DNA from: JBJGXI01 sp045635475
GTDB lineage: Bacteria; Bacillota; Bacilli; Bacillales; Amphibacillaceae
DNA: 64,000 bases
Assembly: GCF_045635475.1 (NCBI RefSeq)
Contig: NZ_JBJGXI010000032.1
Span: 1 to 64,000, forward strand
Reading direction: 5' to 3'
A program made the translations under genes and the position numbers. Positions 33,607-42,713 of the stretch are shown here, piece after piece. The notes under the pieces are model-generated. The model saw nothing but the letters and a program-made list of their open reading frames with translations. It was not told where the DNA came from and ran no database searches. Within the stretch, counting starts at the first letter, position 1. The number at the start of each line of letters is the position of its first letter.

Positions 33607-34044
33607 ATGGTGCATATGAAAGCTCTTGTATTTAAATTTATAGCAAGTTTTGTGCTATTGTACATTGTTCTTGGTGTTTTTTATAATATGTCGTTTCTTA
33701 GTGTATTGCTCATTACTGCTGCTTTAGGAATCGTTACTTATATTGTAGGAGATTTGTTAATCTTATCGAAATCAAATAACTTTGTTGCTTTACTAGCAGA
33801 CTTTGGATTAGCGTTTTTGATCATATATTTTTTTGCGGCAGATTTAGTGCGGTTTACAAATCCTCTTACCATGTCATTACTTGCTGCACTTGGTATAACT
33901 GCCTTTGAATTTTTCTTTCATAGCTATGTAGTAGCCAGTGTATATCAGGCAGAAAAACAAAATTTAATCCAAACCAATTTACGATTTCAAACGGAAACAG
34001 CAGAGGAAATTGAGCCTACTCAAACGGAAGATAGGAAGAAATAA
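33607..34044 (+). CDS. DUF2512 (YndM-like) membrane protein
   Basis: 145 residues: four hydrophobic helices in the first 115 residues, with YIVGDLLIL and FEFFFHSYVVASVY typical of the YndM/DUF2512 family, and an acidic, glutamine/threonine-rich cytoplasmic tail. The family occurs in spore-forming bacilli; its function is unknown. A strong AGGAGG precedes the ATG. Monocistronic. Confidence 0.75.
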   Translation: MVHMKALVFKFIASFVLLYIVLGVFYNMSFLSVLLITAALGIVTYIVGDLLILSKSNNFVALLADFGLAFLIIYFFAADLVRFTNPLTMSLLAALGITAFEFFFHSYVVASVYQAEKQNLIQTNLRFQTETAEEIEPTQTEDRKK

Positions 34045-34215
34045 GAAAGAACTTTTTGGTGTCCATTCTGCATATAGCGGGTGGGCACCTTCAGCTTTAT
34101 GAATGCTATATTTTTAAATCCCGTAGGTTGATTTTTTTTATGTCTAGTGGTATTCTTTTTTTATTATAGATATTAAGAGTCTTTAATATCTTGTTTATTT
34201 ATTAGGAGGTTGATT

Positions 34216-34629
34216 ATGAGGTATTCAAACGCGACAAACTATGCCTTGCATACGATGGTTCATTTAATGCTGCAGACTGAGAGGAATTCAGTGGGAGTGC
34301 AGGAACTAGCTGATATGCAGCATCTTTCCCCGACGTACCTTTCTAAGATATTAACTAAGCTTACGAAAGCTGGTTTGATTGAGTCAACCCCTGGGGCGAA
34401 GGGAGGCTATAAAATTTCCAGAAAAAAACATGAAATATCGTTCTTGGATGTCATTCATGCAGTTGAAGGAGATACAAGCTTATTCGACTGCTCCATTCAT
34501 CATGAGGGCTGCTTGATTGAGAATGTCATGAAGCAGGCAGAGGAAAATATGAAAGCTGAACTGGGGTCAAAGCTTTTGATCGATATTGCTACAGAGGCAG
34601 AATTCATACAGAAAGAAGAAAAAAGTTAA
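34216..34629 (+). CDS. Rrf2-family redox-type repressor
   Basis: 137 residues. The N-terminal winged helix is MRYSNATNYALHTMVHLM...LSPTYLSKILTKLTKAGLIEST. Two cysteines, C92 and C99 (FDCSIHHEGCLIE), sit where NsrR/IscR have three, so an Fe-S cluster is possible only with another ligand; thiol sensing is an alternative. The start at 34216 follows AGGAGG. It heads a compact three-gene unit with a thioredoxin-reductase-like enzyme (24 bases on) and a methyltransferase, and probably represses it. Confidence 0.85.
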   Translation: MRYSNATNYALHTMVHLMLQTERNSVGVQELADMQHLSPTYLSKILTKLTKAGLIESTPGAKGGYKISRKKHEISFLDVIHAVEGDTSLFDCSIHHEGCLIENVMKQAEENMKAELGSKLLIDIATEAEFIQKEEKS

Positions 34630-34653
34630 ATTTATTTTTAAGGAGTGGATAAG

Positions 34654-35571
34654 ATGATATTAGATTGTGCTGTGATTGGCGGAGGACCGGCTGGACTGAA
34701 TGCTGCTTTAGTACTTGGAAGATCAAGACGTAAAACTATCCTGTTCGATGACAACAAACCGAGAAATGCGGTGACTTCCGAGTCTCACGGGTTTATCACA
34801 AGGGACGGTATACATCCACAGGAATTCAAAAAAATTGGCCAGGAAGAATTAAACAAGTACCCGGACGTGAGGATCGAAAAGCAGCGCGTGCATTGTATAA
34901 ATAAAGAAAACTCCTTGTTCCAAGTGGAAACAGAAAATGGGAAAATTTATAGCGCGAAGAAAATCATTCTCGCAACCGGCTTTACAGAGATCCTTCCTGA
35001 TATCCCACGTGTGAAAGAGTTCTATGGTAAGAGCCTGTTCAGCTGCCCTTTCTGTGATGGGTGGGAATTAAGGGATCGGCCGCTGGCAGTGATCGCAGAT
35101 GGTGGAAAGGCGTTTCATATGGCGAAAATCGTATCCAACTGGACGAACGATTTAATTGTTTTTACAAACGGTAGTAAAGTACTTTCGCTGGAAGAACAAA
35201 AATTGCTCGAAAGCAAAGGCATTAGTATTAATGAAAAGAAAATCGCAACTTTCATTGGGCATGAGGGTATGTTGGAAAAAATCGAATTTGAAGATGAAAC
35301 ATCAGTGCCTCGTGAAGGAGGGTTTATAGCTGCGGAATGGAAACAGGCCGCTACTTTTGATTCTTCACTCGAATATAAATTAAACGAGCAGGGCGGAATT
35401 GAGACCGACAGCTGGCAACGCACAAATACAGAAGGGGTGTTTGCTTGTGGAGATACGCGAATTGCTGGCCCCTCCCAATTAATTATAGCGGCCGCAGAAG
35501 GCAGTATGGCTGCTATAGCTGTGAACGCAGCACTGATAGAAGAAAAATTTAACCTGGAGAAGCACGCCTAA
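34654..35571 (+). CDS. Thioredoxin-reductase-like flavoprotein
   Basis: 305 residues. FAD motif GGGPAGLNAALVLGRS at the N-terminus, ATGFTEILPDIP in the middle, redox-active C131-PF-C134 (SCPFCDGW) and the C-terminal FAD motif GVFACGDTRIAGPSQLIIAAAEGSMAA. The CPFC pair replaces the CATC of true TrxB, and the second dinucleotide motif has lost its GxGxxA pattern (IADGGKAFHMA), so NADPH binding may differ. It resembles stand-alone NAD(P)/FAD oxidoreductases found next to Rrf2 genes. The start at 34654 has AGGAG at the right distance. The base composition looks higher in GC than the neighbours. Confidence 0.85.
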   Translation: MILDCAVIGGGPAGLNAALVLGRSRRKTILFDDNKPRNAVTSESHGFITRDGIHPQEFKKIGQEELNKYPDVRIEKQRVHCINKENSLFQVETENGKIYSAKKIILATGFTEILPDIPRVKEFYGKSLFSCPFCDGWELRDRPLAVIADGGKAFHMAKIVSNWTNDLIVFTNGSKVLSLEEQKLLESKGISINEKKIATFIGHEGMLEKIEFEDETSVPREGGFIAAEWKQAATFDSSLEYKLNEQGGIETDSWQRTNTEGVFACGDTRIAGPSQLIIAAAEGSMAAIAVNAALIEEKFNLEKHA

Positions 35572-35597
35572 ACAGCTGCTAACAAAGGAGGATCTAT

Positions 35598-36170
35598 ATG
35601 CATCACGCACATGGCAATCATAGCAAAGGAAAGTTATCGTATTTAGAAAGTCCCCTACGAAGAAATGAATTTTCTCCGGAACAGTTGCTGAACATGATTC
35701 CTTTAAAAGAAACAGATAGCATGTTGGACTTTGGCGCCGGAACCGGATATTTTTCCATACCAGCGGCGAAAAGGATCAAGGGCAACGTATACGCGCTTGA
35801 TATCGACGCTACAATGCTAGAAATAATAAAAGACAAAGCCTTGGTGGAACAGCTTACGAATATTGTCCCAGTGTATGGAAGTATGGATGCTCTTTCTTTA
35901 CCTGATGGCTCTCTCGATTTAATCATTGCTTCTCTGGTATTACATGAAATTAAACCGCTAGCACCACTATTACAGCAAATGTATAATGTACTGAAAAAAG
36001 ATGGTTATCTAATTTGTCTGGAACTTGAACCAAAAGGAAGTTCCGCGAAAGCACCGAGAATTACTGTGGAAGGAATGGAGCGGGAATTGATACAAGCAGG
36101 GTTTCTGGTAACAGAAAAAAAATTGCCAGCGGAATCTTTATACATGCTCGTTGCAGAGAAAGAGGATTAA
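35598..36170 (+). CDS. SAM-dependent class I methyltransferase
   Basis: 190 residues. Motif I is MLDFGAGTGYFSI (about 44-56), the acidic loop YALDID, and LDLIIASLVLHEI is the UbiE/Methyltransf_11-type motif. The N-terminus is histidine-rich (MHHAHGNHSKGK), perhaps metal-binding. It lies 26 bases after the flavoprotein gene with its own AGGAGG and ends the Rrf2 unit. A function in detoxification of a thiol- or metalloid-type compound would fit the neighbours, but this is a guess. Confidence 0.8.
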   Translation: MHHAHGNHSKGKLSYLESPLRRNEFSPEQLLNMIPLKETDSMLDFGAGTGYFSIPAAKRIKGNVYALDIDATMLEIIKDKALVEQLTNIVPVYGSMDALSLPDGSLDLIIASLVLHEIKPLAPLLQQMYNVLKKDGYLICLELEPKGSSAKAPRITVEGMERELIQAGFLVTEKKLPAESLYMLVAEKED

Positions 36171-36371
36171 CAAATTATTTTTTCGTTTAATTAAGGATAT
36201 TAAATGTCTGTAAAGTATATAATCATTTCACTATATATCAATTTTGTAGAGATGGTCATGCATAGTTGATTTGTCCGGCAAAAAGGCTATACCAAGATTG
36301 TAACGATTGAATATTGGACTATGATTGAAATGAAATTGAAAAAATATGTACTTGCTTATGGTATTATAGTT
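36171..36371. other. AT-rich gap downstream of the Rrf2 unit
   Basis: No open frame, hairpin or repeat was found here apart from the two palindromes that follow immediately. Confidence 0.5.
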
Positions 36372-36422
36372 GAACCAAAAAAATAACGCTTGGATAAAAA
36401 TCCAGCGCTATTTTTTTGGTTT
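36372..36422. terminator. Long-stem bidirectional terminator-like hairpin
   Basis: AACCAAAAAAATA and TATTTTTTTGGTT form the outer stem, and CGCTTGGAT/ATCCAGCG the inner stem around AAAA. It would end transcription of the methyltransferase unit. Confidence 0.75.
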
Positions 36423-36423
36423 C

Positions 36424-36538
36424 GTCAATTTCATAATATTGATTTTTAACCATTTTCATCCATATATAGTCGGAAATTAAAACGTCTCCGAACTATATAT
36501 GGATGAAGATGGCTGTATAAGGTAATTATGAAATTGAC
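36424..36538. repeat. 115-bp nested palindrome (MITE-like)
   Basis: Outer arms GTCAATTTCATAAT (36424-36437) and ATTATGAAATTGAC (36525-36538) are perfect inverted repeats of 14 bp. Inside them, CATCCATATATAGT and ACTATATATGGATG form a second perfect stem, extended by CCATTTT/GAAGATGG. There is no coding potential. The layout suits a miniature inverted-repeat element or a long double-hairpin RNA. No clear target duplication flanks it. Confidence 0.65.
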
Positions 36539-36654
36539 TTGGTTGTTAAACTTTTAGTTATAGTGCTAAATTTAATTTGGTTTAGCTATTTTAGACATCG
36601 TTTTTTAAAAAATTTATATCGAACTACTTACTCTAAAAGGATTTTTCAAATAGT

Positions 36655-37638
36655 TCAATATACCTTATCCCCATTAAAAATCGAGTTTTTTACGATTACA
36701 TAATCGACAGTGCGAATAGTTTCTAGCTTGTTCCCACCTGCATAGGAAATGGAAGATTGAAGATCTTGTTCCATCTCTGTCAACGTATCTTGCAGTGCAC
36801 CTTTGTGTTCAACATGCATTTTCTTGCCTTCTACATTTTTCTTTTCGCCTTTTTGATATTCAGAAGCAGAACCAAAATATTCTTTGTATAACTTGCCATC
36901 TACTTCAATCGTTTCTCCTGGTGATTCTTCATGTCCGGCAAACAGCGATCCGATCATAACCATCGATGCACCAAATCTGACTGATTTAGCGATATCACCA
37001 TGTGTGCGAATACCACCATCGGCAATAATTGGTTTACTTGCAGCTTTGGCACACCACCGAAGTGCTGCCAATTGCCAGCCGCCAGTTCCAAATCCAGTTT
37101 TGATTTTTGTAATGCAAACTTTACCAGGTCCGATACCTACTTTGGTAGCGTCAGCACCAGCGTGTTCTAATTCTCTTACTGCTTCAGGAGTACCAACATT
37201 TCCTGCAATAACAAAGCTCTCGGGTAAGTGCTTCTTAATGTGCTTAATCATCTCAATCACGGCATTAGAATGACCGTGCGCGATGTCGATTGTAATATAT
37301 TCCGGTACAAGCTGATCTAAAGCTAGTTGTTCAATAAATTGATATTCTTCTTCTTTTACTCCAACACTAATGCTAGCAAATAATCCGCGTGCATGCATAT
37401 CTTTCGTAAACGCATATCTTTTTTTCGGTTCAAAACGATGCATGATGTAGAAGTAATTATTTTCTGCTAAATAAAGCGCAATTTTTTCATCAATAATGGT
37501 TTGCATATTTGCAGGTACCACTGGCAACTTGAATGTACGACCGCCAAAGGTTACCGTTGTATCACATTCAGAGCGACTATTTACTATACATTTCGCTGGA
37601 ATTAGTTGTATGTCTTCGTAATCAAAAGCATTTTCCAT
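36655..37638 (-). CDS. guaC: GMP reductase
   Basis: 327 residues, full length for the short Bacillus-type GuaC. Hallmarks: VVPANMQTIID, YIMHRFEP, AGADATKVGIGPGKVCITKIKTG with the catalytic cysteine, and ADGGIRTHGDIAKSVRFGA. It reduces GMP to IMP with NADPH and so recycles guanine nucleotides. The distinction from IMP dehydrogenase is supported by the lack of CBS domains and by MHRFEPKKR. Probable PurR boxes lie in its leader. Confidence 0.94.
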   Translation of the reverse strand: MENAFDYEDIQLIPAKCIVNSRSECDTTVTFGGRTFKLPVVPANMQTIIDEKIALYLAENNYFYIMHRFEPKKRYAFTKDMHARGLFASISVGVKEEEYQFIEQLALDQLVPEYITIDIAHGHSNAVIEMIKHIKKHLPESFVIAGNVGTPEAVRELEHAGADATKVGIGPGKVCITKIKTGFGTGGWQLAALRWCAKAASKPIIADGGIRTHGDIAKSVRFGASMVMIGSLFAGHEESPGETIEVDGKLYKEYFGSASEYQKGEKKNVEGKKMHVEHKGALQDTLTEMEQDLQSSISYAGGNKLETIRTVDYVIVKNSIFNGDKVY

Positions 37639-37656
37639 GGTTTACACCCCTAAACA

Positions 37657-37729
37657 CGAATAATAATGAAAGGTTAAACATAAATGTTCGACCCTTTGGT
37701 ACTTTACAACATTTTTTGTCTTATGTCAA
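37657..37729 (-). promoter_or_regulatory. guaC promoter with probable PurR box pair
   Basis: On the minus strand, TTGACA (complement of 37724-37729), a 17-base spacer and TAAAGT (37701-37706) form a sigma-A promoter. Downstream are two inverted half-boxes: CGAATAAT (37657-37664) and AATGTTCG (37683-37690; CGAACATT on the minus strand), separated by 18 bases. The second matches the PurR core CGAACAWT exactly, the first less well. B. subtilis guaC is a PurR target, which supports the reading. Confidence 0.6.
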
Positions 37730-37830
37730 AGGGTTTATATCATTATTTACGTACGGTTTTAAAAACATGATGAATTAACTGAGTAAGGAGCTGTATTGCT
37801 GTATAATACTCTTTGAGGGGATGGAAGATT

Positions 37831-38787
37831 GTGAATCATACGAAGCAGATTGAAAAGTTTTATATATATAATTATGCATGCAGTGAAGAGGAAGACCAAT
37901 TGTGTCGATTGGAAATGCGTGCTTTATTTGGTGTGAATGCTGTATCCAAAGTTATGGAAAGCTCTCTGTGCGTTGATCCAAGTCGAAGTCCGTTTATTAG
38001 AGGCAGGCTGGACGTGATATTCCAGGGTAATAAAATAGATGAAATTTTTGACCAAGTAAAAGGTTTGCCAGATATAGCTGAAACGTTCAAGGTCGAATTT
38101 ATAAAATTATCCACTAATGCTGAACAAGAACAAATTGAATATAGTGAACGTCTTAAGCTTGTACGTGCCGTTGGATCAATTGTAAAAGGTAAGGCAGATT
38201 TGCATAATCCAGAAAAAATATTTGGAATTTTGTTCCTGGAGGGGCGCTGGATATTTGGTGTTTACCACGAAAATAAAGCGATTTGGTTGCAGCATAAACA
38301 GAAGCCACATAGTTATTCAACAGCACTTAATACAAGGGTTGCTCGAGCAATCGTAAATATTGCTGTCCCTAATCCGATTGGAATCAAGGTAATAGATCCT
38401 TGCTGCGGAATTGGAACAGTATTGGTGGAAGCGTTGTCGATGGGTATTAAAATTACTGGTAGTGACATCAATCCACTTGTGATGAAGGGAGCACGGGAAA
38501 ATATCGCACACTTTGGATTATCAGGGGAAGTCGCTTTAAAAGATATCCGAGAAATTTCTAGTAATTATGACGTAGCCATCATTGATTTGCCATATAATTT
38601 ATGCTCGGTTATTACCATTGAAGAGCAACTAGAAATGCTTGAGTGTGCTCGGGAATTTGCAAGGAAAGTAGTGCTTGTCACGGTTGAGCAGATCGATTCA
38701 ATTATCGATAAAGCTGGGTTTCAGATTACCGATCGTTGTGAACTGAAAAAACGAACATTTACAAGACAGGTTATTGTTTGTGAATGA
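37831..38787 (+). CDS. Trm11/THUMP-type RNA methyltransferase-like protein
   Basis: 318 residues. An N-terminal half with no clear motif (possible THUMP-like RNA-binding part) precedes a methyltransferase domain with DPCCGIGTVLVEALSMG (motif I), GSDINPLVMKGARENI and IIDLPYNL. The last stands in place of the usual N/D-PP-Y of N2-guanine RNA methyltransferases (one proline is leucine). It probably modifies tRNA or rRNA. GTG 37831 is used, with GAGGGG 10 bases upstream. Divergent from guaC. Confidence 0.75.
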   Translation: MNHTKQIEKFYIYNYACSEEEDQLCRLEMRALFGVNAVSKVMESSLCVDPSRSPFIRGRLDVIFQGNKIDEIFDQVKGLPDIAETFKVEFIKLSTNAEQEQIEYSERLKLVRAVGSIVKGKADLHNPEKIFGILFLEGRWIFGVYHENKAIWLQHKQKPHSYSTALNTRVARAIVNIAVPNPIGIKVIDPCCGIGTVLVEALSMGIKITGSDINPLVMKGARENIAHFGLSGEVALKDIREISSNYDVAIIDLPYNLCSVITIEEQLEMLECAREFARKVVLVTVEQIDSIIDKAGFQITDRCELKKRTFTRQVIVCE

Positions 38788-38899
38788 ACAATTTTATATT
38801 TCCTTGAACATAAGATGGTTAAATGACAAATCAGTGGTGAAAAATAAATAGGTACACATTGCATTATTTTTTCCATACCATCATAAAGGGGTTAATCAT

Positions 38900-39565
38900 A
38901 TGAATGTCAGGATTGAACTTGCTTATAAAACAACAAAAGGAACAGAAACATCCTTTAGCTCAGAGGAGATGCGCGCTGCAAAAGCAATATTAATTGCCGA
39001 AGATTTACTAAGAACTGGCCGTGCAAAGAACATAACATTCATTGATACTCACGATAATACATGGACGATGAAGGATCTAAAAAAATTTATGGAAGGCATT
39101 CAGACGGAGCCCCACCATATTACCGTATATTTTGACGGGGGATTTGACATTGCAACACGAGCATCTGGTTTAGGTTGCGTTATTTATTATGAGCAGAACG
39201 GAAAATTTTGGAGGCTACGCAAAAATGCATTAGTGGAGGAATTGGATACGAATAATGAAGTAGAATATGCAGCTCTTTATCTTGCTTTGCAAGAACTAGA
39301 AGGTTTAGGTGTACATCACTTACCTGTTACTATTATCGGTGATTCCCAGGTTGTAGTTAACCAATTAAATGGAGAATGGCCAGTATTTGAAGAGCAATTA
39401 AACACTTGGGCAGACCGTATCGAAAATATGCTACAGCGGTTAGGGATTACCCCTTCTTATAAACAAGTCTCACGAAAAAACAATCGGGAAGCTGACCAAT
39501 TGGCTTCACAAGCACTTAAGAAAGTTTCTATTATGAGTACGATTGAATTGCCACATGAAGCATGA
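38900..39565 (+). CDS. RNase HI-like protein with N-terminal extension
   Basis: 221 residues. About 70 residues precede an RNase H fold: VYFDGGFD (first Asp), NNEVEYAALYLAL (Glu), IIGDSQVVVNQL (second Asp) and KNNREADQLASQAL (last Asp), so all four catalytic acids are present. This architecture matches Bacillus YpeP/YpdQ-type proteins. It would cut RNA in RNA/DNA hybrids, though family members differ in activity. AAAGGGG precedes the ATG. Confidence 0.82.
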   Translation: MNVRIELAYKTTKGTETSFSSEEMRAAKAILIAEDLLRTGRAKNITFIDTHDNTWTMKDLKKFMEGIQTEPHHITVYFDGGFDIATRASGLGCVIYYEQNGKFWRLRKNALVEELDTNNEVEYAALYLALQELEGLGVHHLPVTIIGDSQVVVNQLNGEWPVFEEQLNTWADRIENMLQRLGITPSYKQVSRKNNREADQLASQALKKVSIMSTIELPHEA

Positions 39566-39586
39566 CTATAGCTTGCGATGAAGTAA

Positions 39587-39617
39587 AGGAAACACCCCTA
39601 TTGCTGATGTTTCCTTA
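39587..39617. terminator. Terminator between RNase H-like gene and sensor kinase
   Basis: AAGGAAACA and TGTTTCCTT form a perfect 9-bp stem between convergent genes. Confidence 0.65.
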
Positions 39618-39620
39618 AAA

Positions 39621-41351
39621 TCACTCTTTATTTTGTAGGGGGAGACTAATCTTAAACGTCGTTCCACTGTTTGAACTGGATACTAATTCAATATTACCAT
39701 GATGATTTTCAATAATACGTTGGATAATCGTTAAACCTAATCCTGTACCAATCTCTTTGTTTGTATAAAAGGGTTCAAAGATTGTATCTTGTATTTCTAC
39801 TGGAATACCAGTGCCGTTGTCTTCAATGAATAATTCAAATGCACTGTTCGATTTATTTGAGTAAATCGTAATCGCACCTTTATTTTCCATTGCTTCGATA
39901 CTATTTCTCACCAAGTTATATAAGACCTGTTTGATTTGCTTTATATCAAGTAATAAAGGTGTGCGCTCTAGTTTGATAGTAAACTGAATTTGTTGTTCGG
40001 CTGTTGGATATTGGTAAAAAGAGATTACTTCCTCTAGGATATCCTCTATATAAGCTTCTTCTAATACAGCTTGTCCAGGTTTTGCATGTGACAACATTTC
40101 ATCAATAATAAAATTAATTCGATCAAATTCTTTTAACATTAATGGGAGGTGAAATCGATTTCGATCAGCTTCTGATAATGATCTTTCCATTAATCCAAAA
40201 AAACCTTGAATCGCCGTTAAAGGATTTCTAATTTCGTGTGCAGCTCCGGCTGTTAGCTCTCCAAGTACGGCCAGTTTCTCTAATTGATGTGTTCTTTGTT
40301 GTATAACCTCTGTTTCAGTGATATCAGTAAAGTTATAAATTCTACCAACTAGCTGATCCGATTGATTTTTCAGCTCTGAGTGTGAAACCAAAAGCGTTTG
40401 AGAATTTCCATCCTTATTGTAAGCAATCTTTACATTATAAAATACACCTTTTGATAACATGATGTTCCAAAATCTTTCATTTACTTGCGGTTCATCCTTG
40501 CTTGAAAGAATAGATTTTACTGTTTTACTATCAACATCTAATAGTTTCTCTGCATAGTCATTCAATGAGACCTCAAAAGTATCATCAATAAATGTGATTA
40601 TACCGACCGGCAATGAATCTAATATTTGTGCGTTGTATTTTTTGTCATTTAACACTTTTTCGTATAAATAATAATACCGTTTAAAAATTATTGACAATAG
40701 TATCATGATTAATGTGAAAAGAATGACTCCAAAAATCGGTTGATTTTTTAATACAATTCCTAATGTCAGTGCCAATATGAGGGTAAGAATATAGGTAGAC
40801 ATTGTTTCCAAAAATATATTTTTTAATGTAATTAATGATTTATCCTTATAGACTATTATAAGGATGCAACCTACTAAAATAATGTTTATTAGAAAATAGT
40901 TGGTCAATGCAAGTATATACGCTAGTAACATATGCACATCTAATATCCCTATTTCTCCACCAAGAAAGATATATGAGTAGTAGGCACCACAGGTCATCAT
41001 AACGTAAGTGGAGTAATTAAATAAATGCACCCACCATTTTAACTGGCGTTGATATAACATACTTAGGACCGTACTGCATATCAGCACCAATAGTGTCCAT
41101 TGAAGTCCAAAAGCAAAAAGGGCAGCTAATATGAAAGTAGAATCTAAAGAGAATTGATTTCCCTTTGGTGGAAGAAGTAATCCAAAATGATTAGCAAGTA
41201 CAACTGCAGTTATTAATAGTAAAAAAGGTATCCAATAGTTGATTTCCAATATTTCCATATAAATATTATGGGAAAATGAAATAAAAAATCCTATAGTAAT
41301 TACGATAAAAATATAAAGGTTATGAATATTAAATAATGAATGTTTAGTCAC
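39621..41351 (-). CDS. Orphan membrane histidine kinase, sporulation-kinase type
   Basis: About 576 residues. The N-terminal 220 residues contain seven or more hydrophobic segments; a PAS domain follows (LDSLPVGIITFIDD...YNFTDITE), then HisKA with phosphorylated histidine in GAAHEIRNPLTAIQGF (about 372) and an HATPase domain (NLVRNSIEAM, DNGTGIP, GTGLGLTIIQRIIENHHG). No response regulator is adjacent. HEIRNPLTAIQGF and the orphan status are typical of KinA-E-type kinases that feed the Spo0 phosphorelay, so a role in entry into sporulation is plausible but inferred. GTG 41351 suits the AAAAGAGTGA site best. Confidence 0.8.
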   Translation of the reverse strand: MTKHSLFNIHNLYIFIVITIGFFISFSHNIYMEILEINYWIPFLLLITAVVLANHFGLLLPPKGNQFSLDSTFILAALFAFGLQWTLLVLICSTVLSMLYQRQLKWWVHLFNYSTYVMMTCGAYYSYIFLGGEIGILDVHMLLAYILALTNYFLINIILVGCILIIVYKDKSLITLKNIFLETMSTYILTLILALTLGIVLKNQPIFGVILFTLIMILLSIIFKRYYYLYEKVLNDKKYNAQILDSLPVGIITFIDDTFEVSLNDYAEKLLDVDSKTVKSILSSKDEPQVNERFWNIMLSKGVFYNVKIAYNKDGNSQTLLVSHSELKNQSDQLVGRIYNFTDITETEVIQQRTHQLEKLAVLGELTAGAAHEIRNPLTAIQGFFGLMERSLSEADRNRFHLPLMLKEFDRINFIIDEMLSHAKPGQAVLEEAYIEDILEEVISFYQYPTAEQQIQFTIKLERTPLLLDIKQIKQVLYNLVRNSIEAMENKGAITIYSNKSNSAFELFIEDNGTGIPVEIQDTIFEPFYTNKEIGTGLGLTIIQRIIENHHGNIELVSSSNSGTTFKISLPLQNKE

Positions 41352-41782
41352 AAGAATCACTCTTTTGTAATTTGTAAAAGCATATTGTCGCCATTAGGCT
41401 ATTATAGATTATCATAAGCCAAATAACAATGAATGATCTTATATTGGGGACTTTTACTAGTCATTTAGTTCATGTAGCGAAATCAAAGTGCTGCTATTTT
41501 GTTGGATCCAATTAGAATTGAGCAGTCCCTAGAACTTTTGGTCATGTGACGTTGTGTATGCGATAGACTAAAAGGACCAATATATTCCAAAAAAATAGAG
41601 AAAAAGATGTTACGATTCTATGTTCATCACCCGATCATGACACCTTATAGTTTCAATTGATTTGGAATGTTAGAAGTGTTTTGTGAGAAGAAGTGTAAAT
41701 GTTTGTGTGTGAAACAAATATGAGTAGTGGTATTAGATTTAAAGTTCAATTAGATTATTAATGAGACACTTAAATTCCTTAA
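41352..41782. other. Non-coding gap
   Basis: AT-rich, about 430 bp. No open frame with a ribosome site and no strong hairpin was seen. It should hold the kinase promoter near 41370-41420. Confidence 0.4.
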
Positions 41783-42055
41783 CTAATAGACCCAAAACAA
41801 ATGATATTTCTTAACTATTTCAGCTAGGTGGATATTTATCAATTGGAGCAATTCTCTTGTGTACACCGATCGAACAGCTTCCTTTGCGTGTAACCTGGAA
41901 ACGAATTGTTTAACGTTTTTTTCAATAAACACCAACAATTGATTATGTGTTAAAAATACATTTTGTTTACAGAAGACTTCAATTTTTTCTTTTAATTGAT
42001 TAGCGAATTTAATTAATTGGATATCATCATTGCTAAAAAATTCTTCCCTTGTCAT
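41783..42055 (-). CDS. Small uncharacterised helical protein
   Basis: 90 residues, mostly amphipathic helix (IQLIKFANQLKEKIEVFCKQ, FIEKNVKQFVSRLHAKEAVRSVYTRELLQLI), no membrane segment. AGGGGTGA precedes the ATG at good spacing, which supports a real gene. No family was recognised. Confidence 0.6.
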   Translation of the reverse strand: MTREEFFSNDDIQLIKFANQLKEKIEVFCKQNVFLTHNQLLVFIEKNVKQFVSRLHAKEAVRSVYTRELLQLINIHLAEIVKKYHLFWVY

Positions 42056-42713
42056 TTTATTCACCCCTACCTATATGTTAACTCAATGTAAACTTTATGT
42101 TAATTTATTGTAAATTATTCTAAGTTATTTCTCCTGAAATTGCATCTTTATGTAATTTAGTCGATTTCATAATACGGAATTGCAAATATTCACATTCGCC
42201 CGTAGGAGGATGAAAATAGTTTTTTGAGGTGCTAATGAAATTTGCTCAATTACGATAAAAGTGCAAGACTACATTTAATTTAATTAATTCCATTTCTAGT
42301 ATCTATTTATATTCCATTTATTATTACAAATAAGCTATTCTAAATTTTTATGTGGATGATGGATGTTGGTTTACTTTATGTAAAATTGACTCAAGTGGTA
42401 AAATAGTAATTGAAAGGGTTTTCAATGGTGTGAATAAGTAAGAAGAAGTACGATGAATTTAGTTAGTCAAAAGAGGAGTTAATACAATTTTATAGAATAA
42501 TATATTCTAAACATCTCAAGTTGTGAGAAATTTGAGTTTAATAATGTTGCATTTGTTAAATGGGATCCATATCTAAACAGTAATACGCCTGTCTTCTATT
42601 TCAATAGGAATAAGGATAGACGACGAAAATGTCATTCCATTAGCGCAATTTAGAATTATTCTTCTTTTTTAAACTGCAACTTAATCTCTTTAAATAATTA
42701 AGGAGCGATAAAT
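42056..42713. other. Long gap before the HAD gene, possible gene remnant
   Basis: About 650 bp of AT-rich DNA. One plus-strand frame between about 42505 and 42652 is open for some 50 codons without a start (contains FNNVAFVKWDPYLN) and reads like coding sequence, so it may be the remains of a lost gene. Nothing else was found. Confidence 0.35.

Noticed and set aside
34058..34089. Terminator after the DUF2512 gene
   Set aside because: GGTGTCC and GGGCACC could pair, but there is no T-run and the loop is long.
36424..36538. CRISPR-like or attachment-site array
   Set aside because: There are only two arm pairs in a single nested palindrome, with no regular direct repeats or spacers and no integrase nearby.
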